From positions 1 to 54,083 of the forward strand of contig DATGJN010000003.1 in assembly GCA_035295165.1 (NCBI GenBank): a stretch of 54,083 nt of DNA. The letters run 5' to 3'. Shown here piece by piece: positions 35,405 to 43,428 of the stretch (the stretch's first letter is position 1; every line of letters begins with the position of its first letter). The notes under the pieces were generated by a model. That model saw only the letters and a list, made by a program, of their open reading frames with translations. It had not been told where the DNA came from and did not search any database. This DNA is from a bacterium. Its GTDB lineage: Bacteria; Sysuimicrobiota; Sysuimicrobiia; Sysuimicrobiales; Segetimicrobiaceae. A program made the position numbers and the translations under genes.

Positions 35405-35462
35405 CGCCCCACCCTCCGCACTGTAATGTCTTTCACGTCCAAGGCTACGCGCGGGCGGCTGG

Positions 35463-35488
35463 GGTGACTATCCGGCGAACACCCGATT
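35463..35488. repeat. 26-bp direct repeat, left copy (att-like)
   Basis: Exact copy of 37837-37862, which covers the last codons and stop of the EamA transporter gene. The bases flanking the two copies differ. This copy separates chromosomal-type GC-rich DNA on its left from AT-richer islet DNA on its right. Confidence 0.75.
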
Positions 35489-35530
35489 ATAGAGGTACTG
35501 CCGTGCCGGCACGAGCCGCCGCCCGGCGTC

Positions 35531-35737
35531 CTAGTGATTCGGGACTCTGGCAAGCGTCTTGCACGTGCCCTTGAAGCCGCCCTGGTTCCACTGCACCATC
35601 ATCAGATCGCAGTTGTGTTTTGTCGTAAAAGGGCCGAGGTAGATTGATCCGGTGTCATTAAGCGTCGCAGTGTTCGGCGGAACGGGAGACACGACCCACC
35701 ACGCGAACATCAGACCGAGCACCAAGAGTCGCTTCAT
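35531..35737 (-). CDS. Small secreted protein of unknown function
   Basis: A 68-aa product with a signal peptide or membrane anchor (about residues 1-24: MKRLLVLGLMFAWWVV, then Pro-rich). The mature domain of about 44 residues has two cysteines (in HNCDLMMVQWNQGGFKGTCK) that could form a disulphide. A strong GGAGGTGATC lies 4-8 nt before the ATG, which supports real expression. It lies inside the islet and its base composition differs from the host genes. I do not recognise the family; similar short secreted proteins with this pattern occur on phages and islands. Confidence 0.6.
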   Translation of the reverse strand: MKRLLVLGLMFAWWVVSPVPPNTATLNDTGSIYLGPFTTKHNCDLMMVQWNQGGFKGTCKTLARVPNH

Positions 35738-35865
35738 GCTGATCACCTCCCTCCGCGAGTCGGCCCTGACTATCGAAAGTTGCCCGCATAACGCACTACG
35801 GCCCCGGCTTCCCAATTTCGAGGGTGCCGAGGCCATAGTGTCTTACGCCGAATCGCGTCCCGCTG

Positions 35866-35934
35866 TTAGCGGACAATGAGATGGCCAGTTAGCAGCAGCA
35901 CGCCTGCTCCTAAGAGCAGCAACGCAACTAACAT
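35866..35934 (-). CDS. 22-aa hydrophobic micropeptide
   Basis: A tiny frame encodes one Leu/Val-rich membrane helix ending HLIVR. It is preceded by GGGAGGT with 9 nt between GGAGG and the ATG. A near-perfect ribosome-binding site before a complete hydrophobic frame suggests a real single-pass peptide, perhaps toxin-like or a small membrane regulator. This is inference; there is no family match. It lies in the islet between the small secreted protein and the terminase remnant. Confidence 0.4.
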   Translation of the reverse strand: MLVALLLLGAGVLLLTGHLIVR

Positions 35935-35997
35935 AGCCGTGTACCTCCCTACTCTGCCGTACCCTTCACCCACATTGTCCCCGAATCAGAGATACGC

Positions 35998-36400
35998 TTA
36001 ACGGCTGTAGATGTTGACGGCGCGGTCGGCGAGGAACACAGGTCTCCTGGCTTCAGCCTCAGCGTACCAGCACGCGATGGCGACGGACATCACCATGTCG
36101 TCGTGTCCCGAGACGGCGGGCGTAACTCGTCTTGCCGCGAGGGGTCTGCGATGCGCAGAAGTTGCTCATCTCGCGGTGGAACTGCGGGAGCAACGTCAGC
36201 TCTCGGGCAATTTTGAACCGGCCACTTTGAATCAACATCAAGAGTCCGTGCACGACATCCGCCTTGGGCACGTTCGTGTAGTGCTGTTGCTTCCCGGTCG
36301 TCAAGGTGACCGCGAACGGACGCAATCCGATGGCGTTCAAATAGTCGATGACGGGCGCGCCAATGCCGGTCCCATCGACGGCTAGCAGCGGCGGTGCCGG
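35998..36400 (-). pseudogene. Phage terminase large subunit remnant (nuclease domain, frameshifted)
   Basis: The minus strand encodes a recognisable C-terminal nuclease domain of a phage terminase large subunit in two frames. The first frame gives LLAVDGTGIGAPVIDYLNAIG, VPKADVVHGLLMLIQSGRFKIA and FHREMSNF. The second gives SGHDDMVMSVAIACWYAEAE and runs to a TAA at 35998. The frames meet near 36118-36121, where one extra base in a CCC run accounts for the shift. The catalytic Asp residues (VDGTG and GHDD) are kept. The N-terminal ATPase is missing, so the gene is dead. A plus-strand open stretch (36404-36526) beside it may be another phage scrap. Confidence 0.65.
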
Positions 36401-36544
36401 TGATGTCCGCACCCCCTGACCCCCGCCGAGTATGGCGCGGCGTTCGAGAAGGCGACGGGTCGGCGGTACCGCCCGGCGGGCAAGCTCAACTACAACGCCC
36501 ATCGCGCCGAGCATTTGAACCTATGAATCGGGCGGTTGCTTAGT

Positions 36545-37411
36545 TTATTCACGAATGAAGGACTGATGCAAGTAGCCCAACTCGTACCAAAGAGCTACCT
36601 CGTCTGCAAATCGTTGACCTTCATGGATGGGGCGCTTCAGCAATGCCCGCATTGCGTTCTTTCCCACCCTCAGTGCTGAAGAGAGAAGAGACGGCCGCCT
36701 GCGCACGCCAATGAGAAACACTGTTCTCCCGTGCCAGTAGGCGCGGCGGCGGAAGAATCGGCGCTTGAGGCGCGATGACGGAACATGATGCGTCACCACG
36801 GCACGTCCAGTGTAGAAGACGCCACCGCCCGCGCGTTGGATCCGCCAGCATATCTCAGTGTCTTCACCACGCCCAAGGCGCGGGAGAAACGCGCCCGCGC
36901 GATCAATGGCGCTTCTGGCGATCGAGAAATTGGAACCGTAGAGCTCTCCATGGTGAGGGAGCCTGATGACCCCTTCGCCAAGATCGAGCTCGCCCAGGTA
37001 CCCAGTCAGGTACCTTATGGACGGGTCAAACCAGCGGGGAAGCTTGTCCGGAAGATCCAAGACGATCTTCCCACCTACACACCAGGCGTCGGAGAACTGT
37101 TCATACACTCGATGCAACTCCTCAAGCCAATCCGGGGCAGCTATCGCGTCATCATCCACAAAGGCGATAACCTCGCCGCTGGAGTGCGCGATCCCTGTGT
37201 TCCTCGCGTAGCTAGGGCCTTGCTGACCCTCGAAGACATAGCGGACTCTGTCGAGAGAACGCACCATGGCTGCCGTAGAATCTGACGAGTTGTTGTCAAC
37301 AACGACGACCTCAAAATCGCATCGGGTATTCTGTCGAAGCAGGCTGTTCAACGTAGCCGTGATTTGATCGGCCCGGTTATACGTGGCGACTACGATAGAA
37401 AAGGAGAGCAT
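36545..37411 (-). CDS. Family 2 glycosyltransferase
   Basis: A 288-aa inverting glycosyltransferase of the GT-A fold, probably using a nucleotide sugar for surface polysaccharide or glycoprotein. It starts with MLSFSIVVATYNRADQITATL, continues with FEVVVVDNNSSDSTAAMV and GPSYARNTGIAHSSGEVIAFVDDDAIAAPDWL (DDD metal-binding motif), and has GRGEDTEICWRIQRAGG (ED/RxW-type acceptor region). A basic C-terminal part follows. ATG 37411 was chosen at the usual family start; AAGGGGGAGACGC precedes it. Its codon use is visibly less GC-rich than the host genes, consistent with transfer. No other polysaccharide genes are near. Confidence 0.88.
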   Translation of the reverse strand: MLSFSIVVATYNRADQITATLNSLLRQNTRCDFEVVVVDNNSSDSTAAMVRSLDRVRYVFEGQQGPSYARNTGIAHSSGEVIAFVDDDAIAAPDWLEELHRVYEQFSDAWCVGGKIVLDLPDKLPRWFDPSIRYLTGYLGELDLGEGVIRLPHHGELYGSNFSIARSAIDRAGAFLPRLGRGEDTEICWRIQRAGGGVFYTGRAVVTHHVPSSRLKRRFFRRRAYWHGRTVFLIGVRRRPSLLSSALRVGKNAMRALLKRPIHEGQRFADEVALWYELGYLHQSFIRE

Positions 37412-37493
37412 GCGTCTCCCCCTTGCCCACTGCACACACGTCAGCCACTCCTCTGAAGATTAAGCTCCGTTTGTAATCGGGCAATATCGAACA

Positions 37494-37706
37494 TCAAAGC
37501 CGTTCCGCGATTTCGTCCTCTTGAGTGCCCCGTATCGTCCTCTTGAGTGCCCGATACCGTGCCCACCGGGCCTCAACCGCCTTGCACGCCAGGGCTTTGC
37601 GTTCCGCCGGGCTCCGCTTCCGATTGGCCGCCTGGGCCCCTAGACGGCCCAAGGCCGTGGCCGCCGTCTTGATTAGGTCCTTCTGCTGCGGATCACCGTT
37701 CTTCAT
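37494..37706 (-). CDS. Small basic protein of unknown function
   Basis: A 70-aa frame with an Ala/Arg-rich helical segment, RLGAQAANRKRSPAERKALACKAVEARW. This resembles short SPxER...ARW modules seen in many phage, plasmid and island proteins, probably nucleic-acid binding. The start ATG at 37706 has AGGGAG directly adjacent, which is poor spacing. The C-terminal end overlaps an 18-bp imperfectly tandem repeat. It lies just inside the right end of the islet. Confidence 0.4.
   Translation of the reverse strand: MKNGDPQQKDLIKTAATALGRLGAQAANRKRSPAERKALACKAVEARWARYRALKRTIRGTQEDEIAERL
37513..37552. repeat. 18-bp direct repeat, 22-bp period
   Basis: TCGTCCTCTTGAGTGCCC occurs at 37513-37530 and 37535-37552, separated by 4 nt. 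It falls in the 3' part of the 70-aa gene and changes its C-terminus. It is probably a slippage product. Confidence 0.8.
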
Positions 37707-37836
37707 CTCCCTACGGTGCGCCGAGACATTCCTGAGTCGTGGAATCGTATCTCCGCTCAGACCCTAACGCGTCACGTTTGCGACCCATTTCCACGAGCGG
37801 GTCCGGAGCTCGTATGCGTTCCCGGGGCGAGGTGGC

Positions 37837-37862
37837 GGTGACTATCCGGCGAACACCCGATT
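37837..37862. repeat. 26-bp direct repeat, right copy (att-like, in EamA 3' end)
   Basis: Exact partner of 35463-35488. It spans the last codons (RVFAG) and the TAG of the EamA transporter gene plus 5 bases beyond. The host gene keeps its reading frame to the stop. Confidence 0.75.
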
Positions 37863-38822
37863 CCTGAGACGGGCGGCGACGCGGGCTTCGCGGCTGGACC
37901 CCACGGCGTAGATCGTCAGCACGGCGGCGAGGATCATGCCGAGCCCGAGCAGTTGCGCGGGGCGGATCGGCGCATGCCGGGTCGCGGCGACGAACAGCGT
38001 GGTCACGATCGGCGCGCCCGCGGAGATCGCCATGACCCCCGTGGCCGACGCATGGCGCAGCCCCCAGAGCTCGGTCAGCGTGAACGCCAAGAGGATCCCA
38101 CCGGTCACCAGGGCAAACGCCCACTGGACCGGCGATAGGTGGAGGGCCGCGCCGAGCCGTCCGGTCGCCGCCGTGTACGCGAGCAGGAGCGCGGACCCGA
38201 CCGTCATCTTCATCGCGACGACGACCGCGACCGAGATCGTCCGGAGCGCCGCTTTGATGAGGAGCGCGCCCAACGCAAACAGCACGGTGCTGGCCACCAG
38301 AAACGGGACGCCCGCGTCCATGTGGACGGCCCCGAGCCTCAGCCCGAGCGCCAAGCCGCCGGCCAGCACGGCCAGCGCGCAGACGACCGCGCGGCCCGGC
38401 CGCTCCCCCAGCAGGACGGCGGCCAACACGGCAACCAGGAGGAACTGGGAGTGGTCGATCACCGCGGCCGTCGCCGCGGTGCTGATCTGGAGCCCACGGA
38501 AGTCGAGCGCGTAGGCGACGCTGCCGGCCACGAGCGCGATGAGCGCGAGCAGGCCCCACTCGCGCCGACCCAGACCGGCCAGTTCGCGCCGGTGGGCCGC
38601 GCTAAACAGCAGTGGCAGCACGACCGCGGCGCCGACGACGCCGTTCTTCAGCGTCGTGTACAGCGTCGAATCCGCGAACGCCCGTACCCCGATGCTGTTG
38701 ATGAAGATCGCGAACCCGCTGATCAGCGCGTTCAGCGCCGCGAACTGATATCCGAGGCGCGGGTCGGCGGCGTCCGCCGCGTCTCCACCGCGACCGCGCA
38801 CCGCGCCGGTCAGGCGCGGCAC
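37842..38822 (-). CDS. EamA/DMT-family transporter
   Basis: A drug/metabolite-type membrane transporter of about 326 aa with roughly ten predicted helices in two EamA repeats. Typical text includes the first helix YQFAALNALISGFAIFINSIG, the SVAYALDFRGLQISTAATAAVIDHSQFLLVAVLAAVLLGE block of the first repeat and GVMAISAGAPIVTTLFVA of the second. Substrate unknown; possibly nickel-related only by neighbourhood. The start is uncertain: GTG 38822 overlaps the hypB end by 13 nt and GTG 38801 is the alternative. It is the last gene of the hydrogenase operon. Its 3' end carries the right att-like repeat. Confidence 0.82.
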   Translation of the reverse strand: MPRLTGAVRGRGGDAADAADPRLGYQFAALNALISGFAIFINSIGVRAFADSTLYTTLKNGVVGAAVVLPLLFSAAHRRELAGLGRREWGLLALIALVAGSVAYALDFRGLQISTAATAAVIDHSQFLLVAVLAAVLLGERPGRAVVCALAVLAGGLALGLRLGAVHMDAGVPFLVASTVLFALGALLIKAALRTISVAVVVAMKMTVGSALLLAYTAATGRLGAALHLSPVQWAFALVTGGILLAFTLTELWGLRHASATGVMAISAGAPIVTTLFVAATRHAPIRPAQLLGLGMILAAVLTIYAVGSSREARVAARLRNRVFAG

Positions 38823-39490
38823 CGTGCGGACCGCTTCCAGGACAGCCCCGCTTCGAGGCGGGCGAGCCACTCCGCCATCCCCTCTCCGGTTCGAACCGAC
38901 ACCCGGACGACGTCGAGCCCGGGCCGGACCGCGTCGAGCGCCTGCCGCGCCAGGATGTCGTCGTACCCGGCCGGCCCCGCCAAGTCCAGCTTCGTCACCA
39001 CGACGAGGTCGGCGGTGCTGAAGATCGTGGGATACTTCTGAGGTTTGTCCTCGCCCTCGGTGACGGAGAGGAGCACCGCGCGCAGGTCTTCGCCCAGATC
39101 GTAACTCGCCGGGCAGACCAGATTCCCGACGTTCTCCAGAAACAGCAGGTCCAGCGCCGAGAGATCCCAGTCCCCCAACGCGCGCGCGACCATCTCCGCG
39201 TCGAGGTGGCACACCGTCCCCGTCGTGATCTGGCGCACGGGCGCGCCGCTCTCCCGCAGCCGCATCGCGTCGTGGTCGGTCGCGAGATCGCCGACCAGCG
39301 CAGCGACGCGGTACCGCACGCGCAAGCGCCGCAGCGTTTCACACAGCAGCGCGGTCTTCCCCGCGCCGGGGCTCGAGACCAGGCTGACCACGCCCACGCC
39401 GGCCGCGCTGAACCGCCGACGCAGATCTCTCGCCAGCGCGTCGTTCTTCGTGAGGACGGCCTGTCGCACTTCAACGATCCGCGGGGTCAT
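38810..39490 (-). CDS. hypB: Hydrogenase nickel incorporation GTPase HypB
   Basis: GTP-driven nickel insertion into the NiFe-hydrogenase large subunit. The 226-aa protein has the P-loop SSPGAGKTALL, the DLATDHDAMRL switch region, LENVGNLVCPASYDLGED with the metal-site Cys, and the guanine-specificity motif as TKLDL. There is no His-rich nickel-storage N-terminus. It starts at ATG 39490 and overlaps the hypA end by 20 nt. With hypA and hypC it forms part of the maturation set; hypD, hypE and hypF must be elsewhere in the genome. Confidence 0.95.
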   Translation of the reverse strand: MTPRIVEVRQAVLTKNDALARDLRRRFSAAGVGVVSLVSSPGAGKTALLCETLRRLRVRYRVAALVGDLATDHDAMRLRESGAPVRQITTGTVCHLDAEMVARALGDWDLSALDLLFLENVGNLVCPASYDLGEDLRAVLLSVTEGEDKPQKYPTIFSTADLVVVTKLDLAGPAGYDDILARQALDAVRPGLDVVRVSVRTGEGMAEWLARLEAGLSWKRSARCRA

Positions 39491-39836
39491 CGCCAGACAC
39501 CTCCAACGCGGTCAATTCCAGTTCGCGGCCGCGTACCACGTCCACCACGGGCTCCCCGCACACGGGACACCGCAGGGGAAACCCGTCCACCACGCGCGCG
39601 TCCCGGCAGCGGCCGCAGAACACCGCGACCGGCACGTGCTCGATCACCAGCCGCGCGCCGTCGAGCGCCGTACCCCGGCACGCCACATCGAACGAGAATC
39701 GGAGGGCATCCTCCACCACCCCGGCCAGCGCGCCGAGCCGGAGGTGCACGGCCTCGACGCGGGCGCCGCCGTCGAGCGGCCCCGCGTGCTCCGCGGCCAG
39801 ATCCACCAGGCTCATCGCGATCGACAGCTCGTGCAT
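39471..39836 (-). CDS. hypA: Hydrogenase nickel metallochaperone HypA
   Basis: A 121-aa nickel chaperone that hands Ni2+ to the hydrogenase large subunit with HypB. It begins with MHELSIAMSLVDLAAEHA; the MHE triplet binds nickel through His2. The zinc domain has CGRC ... CPVCG (about residues 74-96). Length is normal. It starts 6 nt after the stop of the DUF6390-like gene and overlaps hypB by 20 nt. Confidence 0.95.
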   Translation of the reverse strand: MHELSIAMSLVDLAAEHAGPLDGGARVEAVHLRLGALAGVVEDALRFSFDVACRGTALDGARLVIEHVPVAVFCGRCRDARVVDGFPLRCPVCGEPVVDVVRGRELELTALEVSGDDPADR

Positions 39837-39842
39837 CCGGCG

Positions 39843-40604
39843 CTAGCCCCCGGCCTCGAGCAACAGGCGGCCCCGCCGCTGCCGGTTGGCCAGGCCCAGA
39901 TGGTGGCGGGTGTAGCGCACGAGGTCGCGCAGCTGCCGCGCCGTCAGCGTGTGGCACGCGCATCCCCAGTGGACGGCCACGACGTCCCCGGCCGCGGCGT
40001 TCGCGAGCAGCGCGCGCCCGTCGAACGTGTGGAAGGCGCGGGTCGGCACCGGCGACCCCAGGACGATCTCCTCGCCGGTCAACATCAGCGGGCGCCGTTC
40101 CACCAGCAGCGCGTCGTCGTGGACGCCGAGCACACGCCCCCAACTGATCCGGCACGCGTCCATCGTGGCCAGGTCGTGCTCCTGCACCCGGTGCCCCGTC
40201 CGCACCGGCATGCTAAACACGTGGAAGTTGTGGTGCGGGCGCGCGCCGGCCGGCACGTGCCCCAGCACCGAGCGCAGCAGGGCCGTCGGGAAGCGCTTCT
40301 GAAACCGGGCCTCGAGGTGCTGCCACAGATCCGCCGCCTCGACGCGGTCGAGGAGCGCGTTGCCGATCCAGTACGCCTCGATCACGCTCGGGTGGAACGG
40401 ATCGGAGATGCCGTTCGCCGCGGCGATGAACGTGTAGTAGGGAAACGCGCCGGCGAAGCGGGCCAGAATCTGTTCGAGGCCCCGGTCGCCGTGGCCGTCG
40501 GCCAGGTACTGGAGCATCGTCCGGTTCTCTTCGGGACCGCAGTAGCCCAGCCGGTTCGGCATGAAGCTGAACCGCGCGGCGAGGAGCGCCCCCTCACGGC
40601 TCAC
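39843..40604 (-). CDS. DUF6390-like hydrogenase-associated protein
   Basis: A 253-aa soluble protein that I match, from memory, to the DUF6390 family found in NiFe-hydrogenase clusters; function unknown. Distinct segments are RFSFMPNRLGYCGPEENRTM at the N-terminus (a Cys in a GYCGP context), APHHNFHVFSM-like (RPHHNFHVFSM), the ISWGRVLGV strand and VHWGCACHTLTARQL near the C-terminus. The conserved cysteines and histidines could bind metal, which is speculation. Start GTG 40604 overlaps the hypC stop (GTGA). Its tight place between hypC and hypA implies a role in maturation or assembly. Confidence 0.7.
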   Translation of the reverse strand: MSREGALLAARFSFMPNRLGYCGPEENRTMLQYLADGHGDRGLEQILARFAGAFPYYTFIAAANGISDPFHPSVIEAYWIGNALLDRVEAADLWQHLEARFQKRFPTALLRSVLGHVPAGARPHHNFHVFSMPVRTGHRVQEHDLATMDACRISWGRVLGVHDDALLVERRPLMLTGEEIVLGSPVPTRAFHTFDGRALLANAAAGDVVAVHWGCACHTLTARQLRDLVRYTRHHLGLANRQRRGRLLLEAGG

Positions 40605-40864
40605 GGTGTTGCCTCCGCCGCGCCGGGTTCCGCGGCGTCCGCGAGGACCGTCCCGAGCTCCTCGAACAACCGCACGGTCTCTGCGGCGTCCGTCTCGCTC
40701 ATCCGTGACACGGCGAAGCCCATCTGCACCAGCACCCACTCCCCCGGAACGACGCCGTCCAGCAGGGTCAGATCCACGTCACGCTCCGCCCCCAGGACGT
40801 CGACGCGTCCGGACGTCCCCTCGCGATCCACGCTCAACACGCGCCCCGGCATCGCCAGGCACAT
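40601..40864 (-). CDS. hypC: Hydrogenase maturation chaperone HypC/HupF
   Basis: An 87-aa chaperone that delivers the Fe(CN)2CO unit from HypD to the large-subunit precursor. It starts with the invariant MCLAMPGRVLSV (Cys2 is essential). ATG 40864 is chosen over the ATG two codons upstream because GGAGGG sits 6 nt before it and it gives Cys at position 2. Downstream are DGVVPGEWVLVQMGFAVSRM and an acidic helix, as usual for the family. It follows the protease gene and overlaps the DUF6390-like gene. Confidence 0.94.
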   Translation of the reverse strand: MCLAMPGRVLSVDREGTSGRVDVLGAERDVDLTLLDGVVPGEWVLVQMGFAVSRMSETDAAETVRLFEELGTVLADAAEPGAAEATP

Positions 40865-40866
40865 CG

Positions 40867-41406
40867 TCATCCCTCCTGCGGTCGCGGGCCGCGGCGCGCC
40901 GCGTCTGCGTCGATCTCGGCGAGCGCCCGGCGCACAACCCGGGCGACCCCGCGCTCCACCGCGGGCGAGAGCCCGACGCCCGCGGTGAAGTCCTTCCCTT
41001 CGATCCCGAAGACGATCAGCCGGTCCGGGAGGCGCCCCAGCGCCCGGCCCAGCTCCACGGCCTCGGCCACCCCGAACGCGTGGGTCGAGTACCGAAAGAA
41101 CCCCGCCGGGACCGCCTCCGCCCTCGCGTCCACGCGGCGGACGGTGCCGGCGCGGGCGCCGGAGTGCACCGCGTCGATCAGAATCACGAGACCGGCGCCC
41201 TCCCACGCGTCCAGCAGCCCCGCACCCTCTCCGGACGCTTCGCGCACCGTCACCCGTCCCGCGGCCGCCGCCGCGAGCCGCCGTCCCGCCACGAGCCCTG
41301 CGGCATCGTCGCGGCGGTACGCGTTGCCCACCCCGATGACGAGCGCGCGCTGCGGATGGAACGCTACACCCGCTCGATGTGCAGCGTGAGGAAGTGCGTC
41401 GCGCAT
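40867..41406 (-). CDS. Hydrogenase maturation protease
   Basis: An endopeptidase of the HyaD/HybD/HycI family that removes the C-terminal tail of the large subunit after nickel insertion, about 179 aa. The conserved core starts with [17 protein letters not shown] (nickel-sensing Asp), followed by [14 protein letters not shown] and [10 protein letters not shown] (His). The only in-frame ATG near the core, 41406, overlaps the large-subunit end by 43 nt. Its substrate is very likely the large subunit encoded just upstream, whose C-terminus carries a cleavable extension. Confidence 0.9.
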   Translation of the reverse strand: MRDALPHAAHRAGVAFHPQRALVIGVGNAYRRDDAAGLVAGRRLAAAAAGRVTVREASGEGAGLLDAWEGAGLVILIDAVHSGARAGTVRRVDARAEAVPAGFFRYSTHAFGVAEAVELGRALGRLPDRLIVFGIEGKDFTAGVGLSPAVERGVARVVRRALAEIDADAARRGPRPQEG

Positions 41407-42659
41407 GAAATGCACGGGTCGTAGTTGCGCACGGCCTGTTCGCACCGCCACGTCAGCTCGTCGTTCGGCAGCGCGAGCGACGCCTGCACCAAGCGGCGCA
41501 GATCGGCCTCGATCTGCGCCTGGTTCTGGGAGGTCGGCGGGACGATCGTCGCGTCCGCGATCCCGCCCTCGTCGTCGATCGTGTACCGATGGTACAGGAT
41601 GCCGCGCGGCGCCTCGGTGCAGCCGTGGCCGGTGCCGGCCCTCGGCGGCACGTCCGCCGCGGGCGGGTCCGGCGGCTCGTACGCGTCGATCAACCGCAGC
41701 GCCTCGTCGCACGCGTACAAGGTCTCGACCGCGCGCACGACGATGCTCTGGAACGGATTGCGGCACACCGCGCCGAGGCCCGCCTCGCGCGCAGCGTCCC
41801 GCGCGATCGGCGACAGCGCGTCAGCGTTCAGGCTGTACCGCGCGAGCGGCCCCACGCAGTACGCGCCGCGTGTCTGGAGGCGCGAGTGAAGCGCGTTGGA
41901 ATGCGGAACGTGCTCCTCCGCAAAGTGGTCGCCGTAGTCCCGGACGTCGATGTCCAGCCCGTGATCGGAGACGATTCGGCCCCGGTCGATCGGGTACTCG
42001 CCGGGCTGCCGCAGGGACACGAACTCATAGTCCTGCGTGAACTCCGGGCACGGGAACGTCGCCACCCACCGGACCGTCTCACGCGCCGCGTCGCAGGCCC
42101 ACCGCAACCGCTCCGCGATCGCCGTGAACTCGCGGCGGGCGGGGGCCCGGTAGAACCCGCCGACCCGCTCGTTGATCGGGTGCACCTCGCGGCCGCCGAT
42201 CAGCGTCATCAGGTCGTTGCCGACCTTCTTCAGCCGCAGCCCCCGCTCCACGACCTGCGGGTGGTCGCGCGCCATCGGGATCACACCCGCGTACCCGAGG
42301 AAATCGGGCGCGTGGAGCATGTAGATGTGCAGCACGTGACTCTCGATCCACTCCCCGCAGTACAGGAGCCGGCGCAGCGCGCGAATCCGGTCGTCCACCT
42401 CGACGCCGCACGCGTCCTCCATCGCCGCGCACGCGCTCATCTGGTATGCCACGGGACAGATCCCGCAGATGCGCGACGTGAGGTCCGGGGCCTCCACGTA
42501 CCGCCGGCCCCGGAGGAACGCCTCGAAGAAGCGCGGCGGCTCGTAGATGCGCAGCCGCACCTCCTGCACCTGATCGTCCTTGATCTTGACGTACAGCGCG
42601 CCTTCGCCCTCGACGCGCGCGAGGGCATCGACCTTGATCGTCCGCGTCCTACTTGTCAT
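41364..42659 (-). CDS. NiFe-hydrogenase large (catalytic) subunit
   Basis: Holds the Ni-Fe active site that splits or forms H2. The 431-aa protein carries the L1 motif RICGICPV (about residue 65) and the L2 motif DPCISCATH close to the C-terminus, with all four nickel-coordinating cysteines. About nine residues after ATH (FLTLHIERV) would be removed by the maturation protease. Length and text ([25 protein letters not shown]) match the soluble group 3b-type enzymes, the bifunctional NADP-dependent or sulphur-reducing hydrogenases; the group assignment is from context and not proven. ATG 42659 overlaps the small-subunit stop by 11 nt. Confidence 0.93.
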   Translation of the reverse strand: MTSRTRTIKVDALARVEGEGALYVKIKDDQVQEVRLRIYEPPRFFEAFLRGRRYVEAPDLTSRICGICPVAYQMSACAAMEDACGVEVDDRIRALRRLLYCGEWIESHVLHIYMLHAPDFLGYAGVIPMARDHPQVVERGLRLKKVGNDLMTLIGGREVHPINERVGGFYRAPARREFTAIAERLRWACDAARETVRWVATFPCPEFTQDYEFVSLRQPGEYPIDRGRIVSDHGLDIDVRDYGDHFAEEHVPHSNALHSRLQTRGAYCVGPLARYSLNADALSPIARDAAREAGLGAVCRNPFQSIVVRAVETLYACDEALRLIDAYEPPDPPAADVPPRAGTGHGCTEAPRGILYHRYTIDDEGGIADATIVPPTSQNQAQIEADLRRLVQASLALPNDELTWRCEQAVRNYDPCISCATHFLTLHIERV

Positions 42660-43428
42660 GCGCGTCGCCCGCCTTTCGAAACGCGTCGGCGCCGGCGTTG
42701 ATCCCGCGGAACGCCCGCAGGAGGTCGGCGTCGGCCACGCCGAGGCGGCGCCATCCCTGGCCGAGCGAGGCGGTGTTCGGCGACTCCATCGGCCCGTAGC
42801 AGCCGTAACACCCGCGGGCGTAGGCGGGGCACAGGGCACCGCATCCGGCGTGCGTGACCGGGCCGAGGCAGGGCGTCCCGTGGGCCACCATGACGCAGAC
42901 CGTGCCCCGGCGCTTGCACTCGACGCACACGCTGTGCGCCGGGATCCGAGGCCGGCGTCCGTGCACGAACGCCTGAATCACCTCGAGCAACTGCACCTTG
43001 TTGATCGGACACCCCTGCAGTTCGAAGTCCACCGGGACATGGTGGGCGATCGGGGTGGAGGTCGCGAGCGTGTCGATGTACTCGGGCTTCGCGTACACGA
43101 CCGCGGTGAACTCGCGCACGTCCCGGAAGTTCCGGAGCGCCTGGATGCCCCCGGCCGTAGCACACGCGCCGATCGTCACGAGCGCCTTGGACGCCCGGCG
43201 CACCTGCTGGATCCGCTCCGCGTCGTGCGGGGTCGTGATCGACCCCTCGACCAGGGAGAGGTCGTACGGCCCGCGGACGGTCCCGCGGGATGCCTCGAGG
43301 AAGTACGCGACCTCGACCTGACCGGCGAGCCCGAGGAGCTCGTCCTCGCAGTCGAGCAGGCTCAGTTGACAGCCGTCGCACGACGCGAACTTCCACACCG
43401 CCAGGCGCGGTCGCCGTCGCGCGGCCAT
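42649..43428 (-). CDS. NiFe-hydrogenase small subunit
   Basis: Electron-transfer subunit with iron-sulphur clusters, 259 aa. The proximal-cluster motif [16 protein letters not shown] is at about residue 15; GACATAGG and GCPINKVQL supply the other ligands. The C-terminal part has additional cysteine groups, [11 protein letters not shown] and [19 protein letters not shown], for medial and distal clusters. There is no Tat signal or membrane anchor, consistent with a cytoplasmic enzyme. Start ATG 43428 shares one base with the stop of the FAD-subunit gene (TGATG). The long frame upstream is only its shadow. Confidence 0.93.
   Translation of the reverse strand: MAARRRPRLAVWKFASCDGCQLSLLDCEDELLGLAGQVEVAYFLEASRGTVRGPYDLSLVEGSITTPHDAERIQQVRRASKALVTIGACATAGGIQALRNFRDVREFTAVVYAKPEYIDTLATSTPIAHHVPVDFELQGCPINKVQLLEVIQAFVHGRRPRIPAHSVCVECKRRGTVCVMVAHGTPCLGPVTHAGCGALCPAYARGCYGCYGPMESPNTASLGQGWRRLGVADADLLRAFRGINAGADAFRKAGDAHDK

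Larger units (their letters stand above)
35463..37862. mobile_element. Degenerate islet between 26-bp direct repeats
   Basis: About 2.4 kb bounded by a perfect 26-bp direct repeat and visibly lower in GC than its surroundings. It contains a phage terminase remnant, a glycosyltransferase, a small secreted protein, a 22-aa membrane peptide and a small basic protein. The right repeat is the 3' end of a host gene that stays intact, as expected when an integrase uses a gene 3' end as attachment site. No integrase or transposase is present, so it would be a decayed or non-autonomous element. This is inference from repeats and content. Confidence 0.55.

Noticed and set aside
34908-35462. Possible tRNA or att site in the deoC downstream gap
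   Set aside because: No cloverleaf or T-loop pattern was found; the islet repeat lies at the protein-gene end instead.
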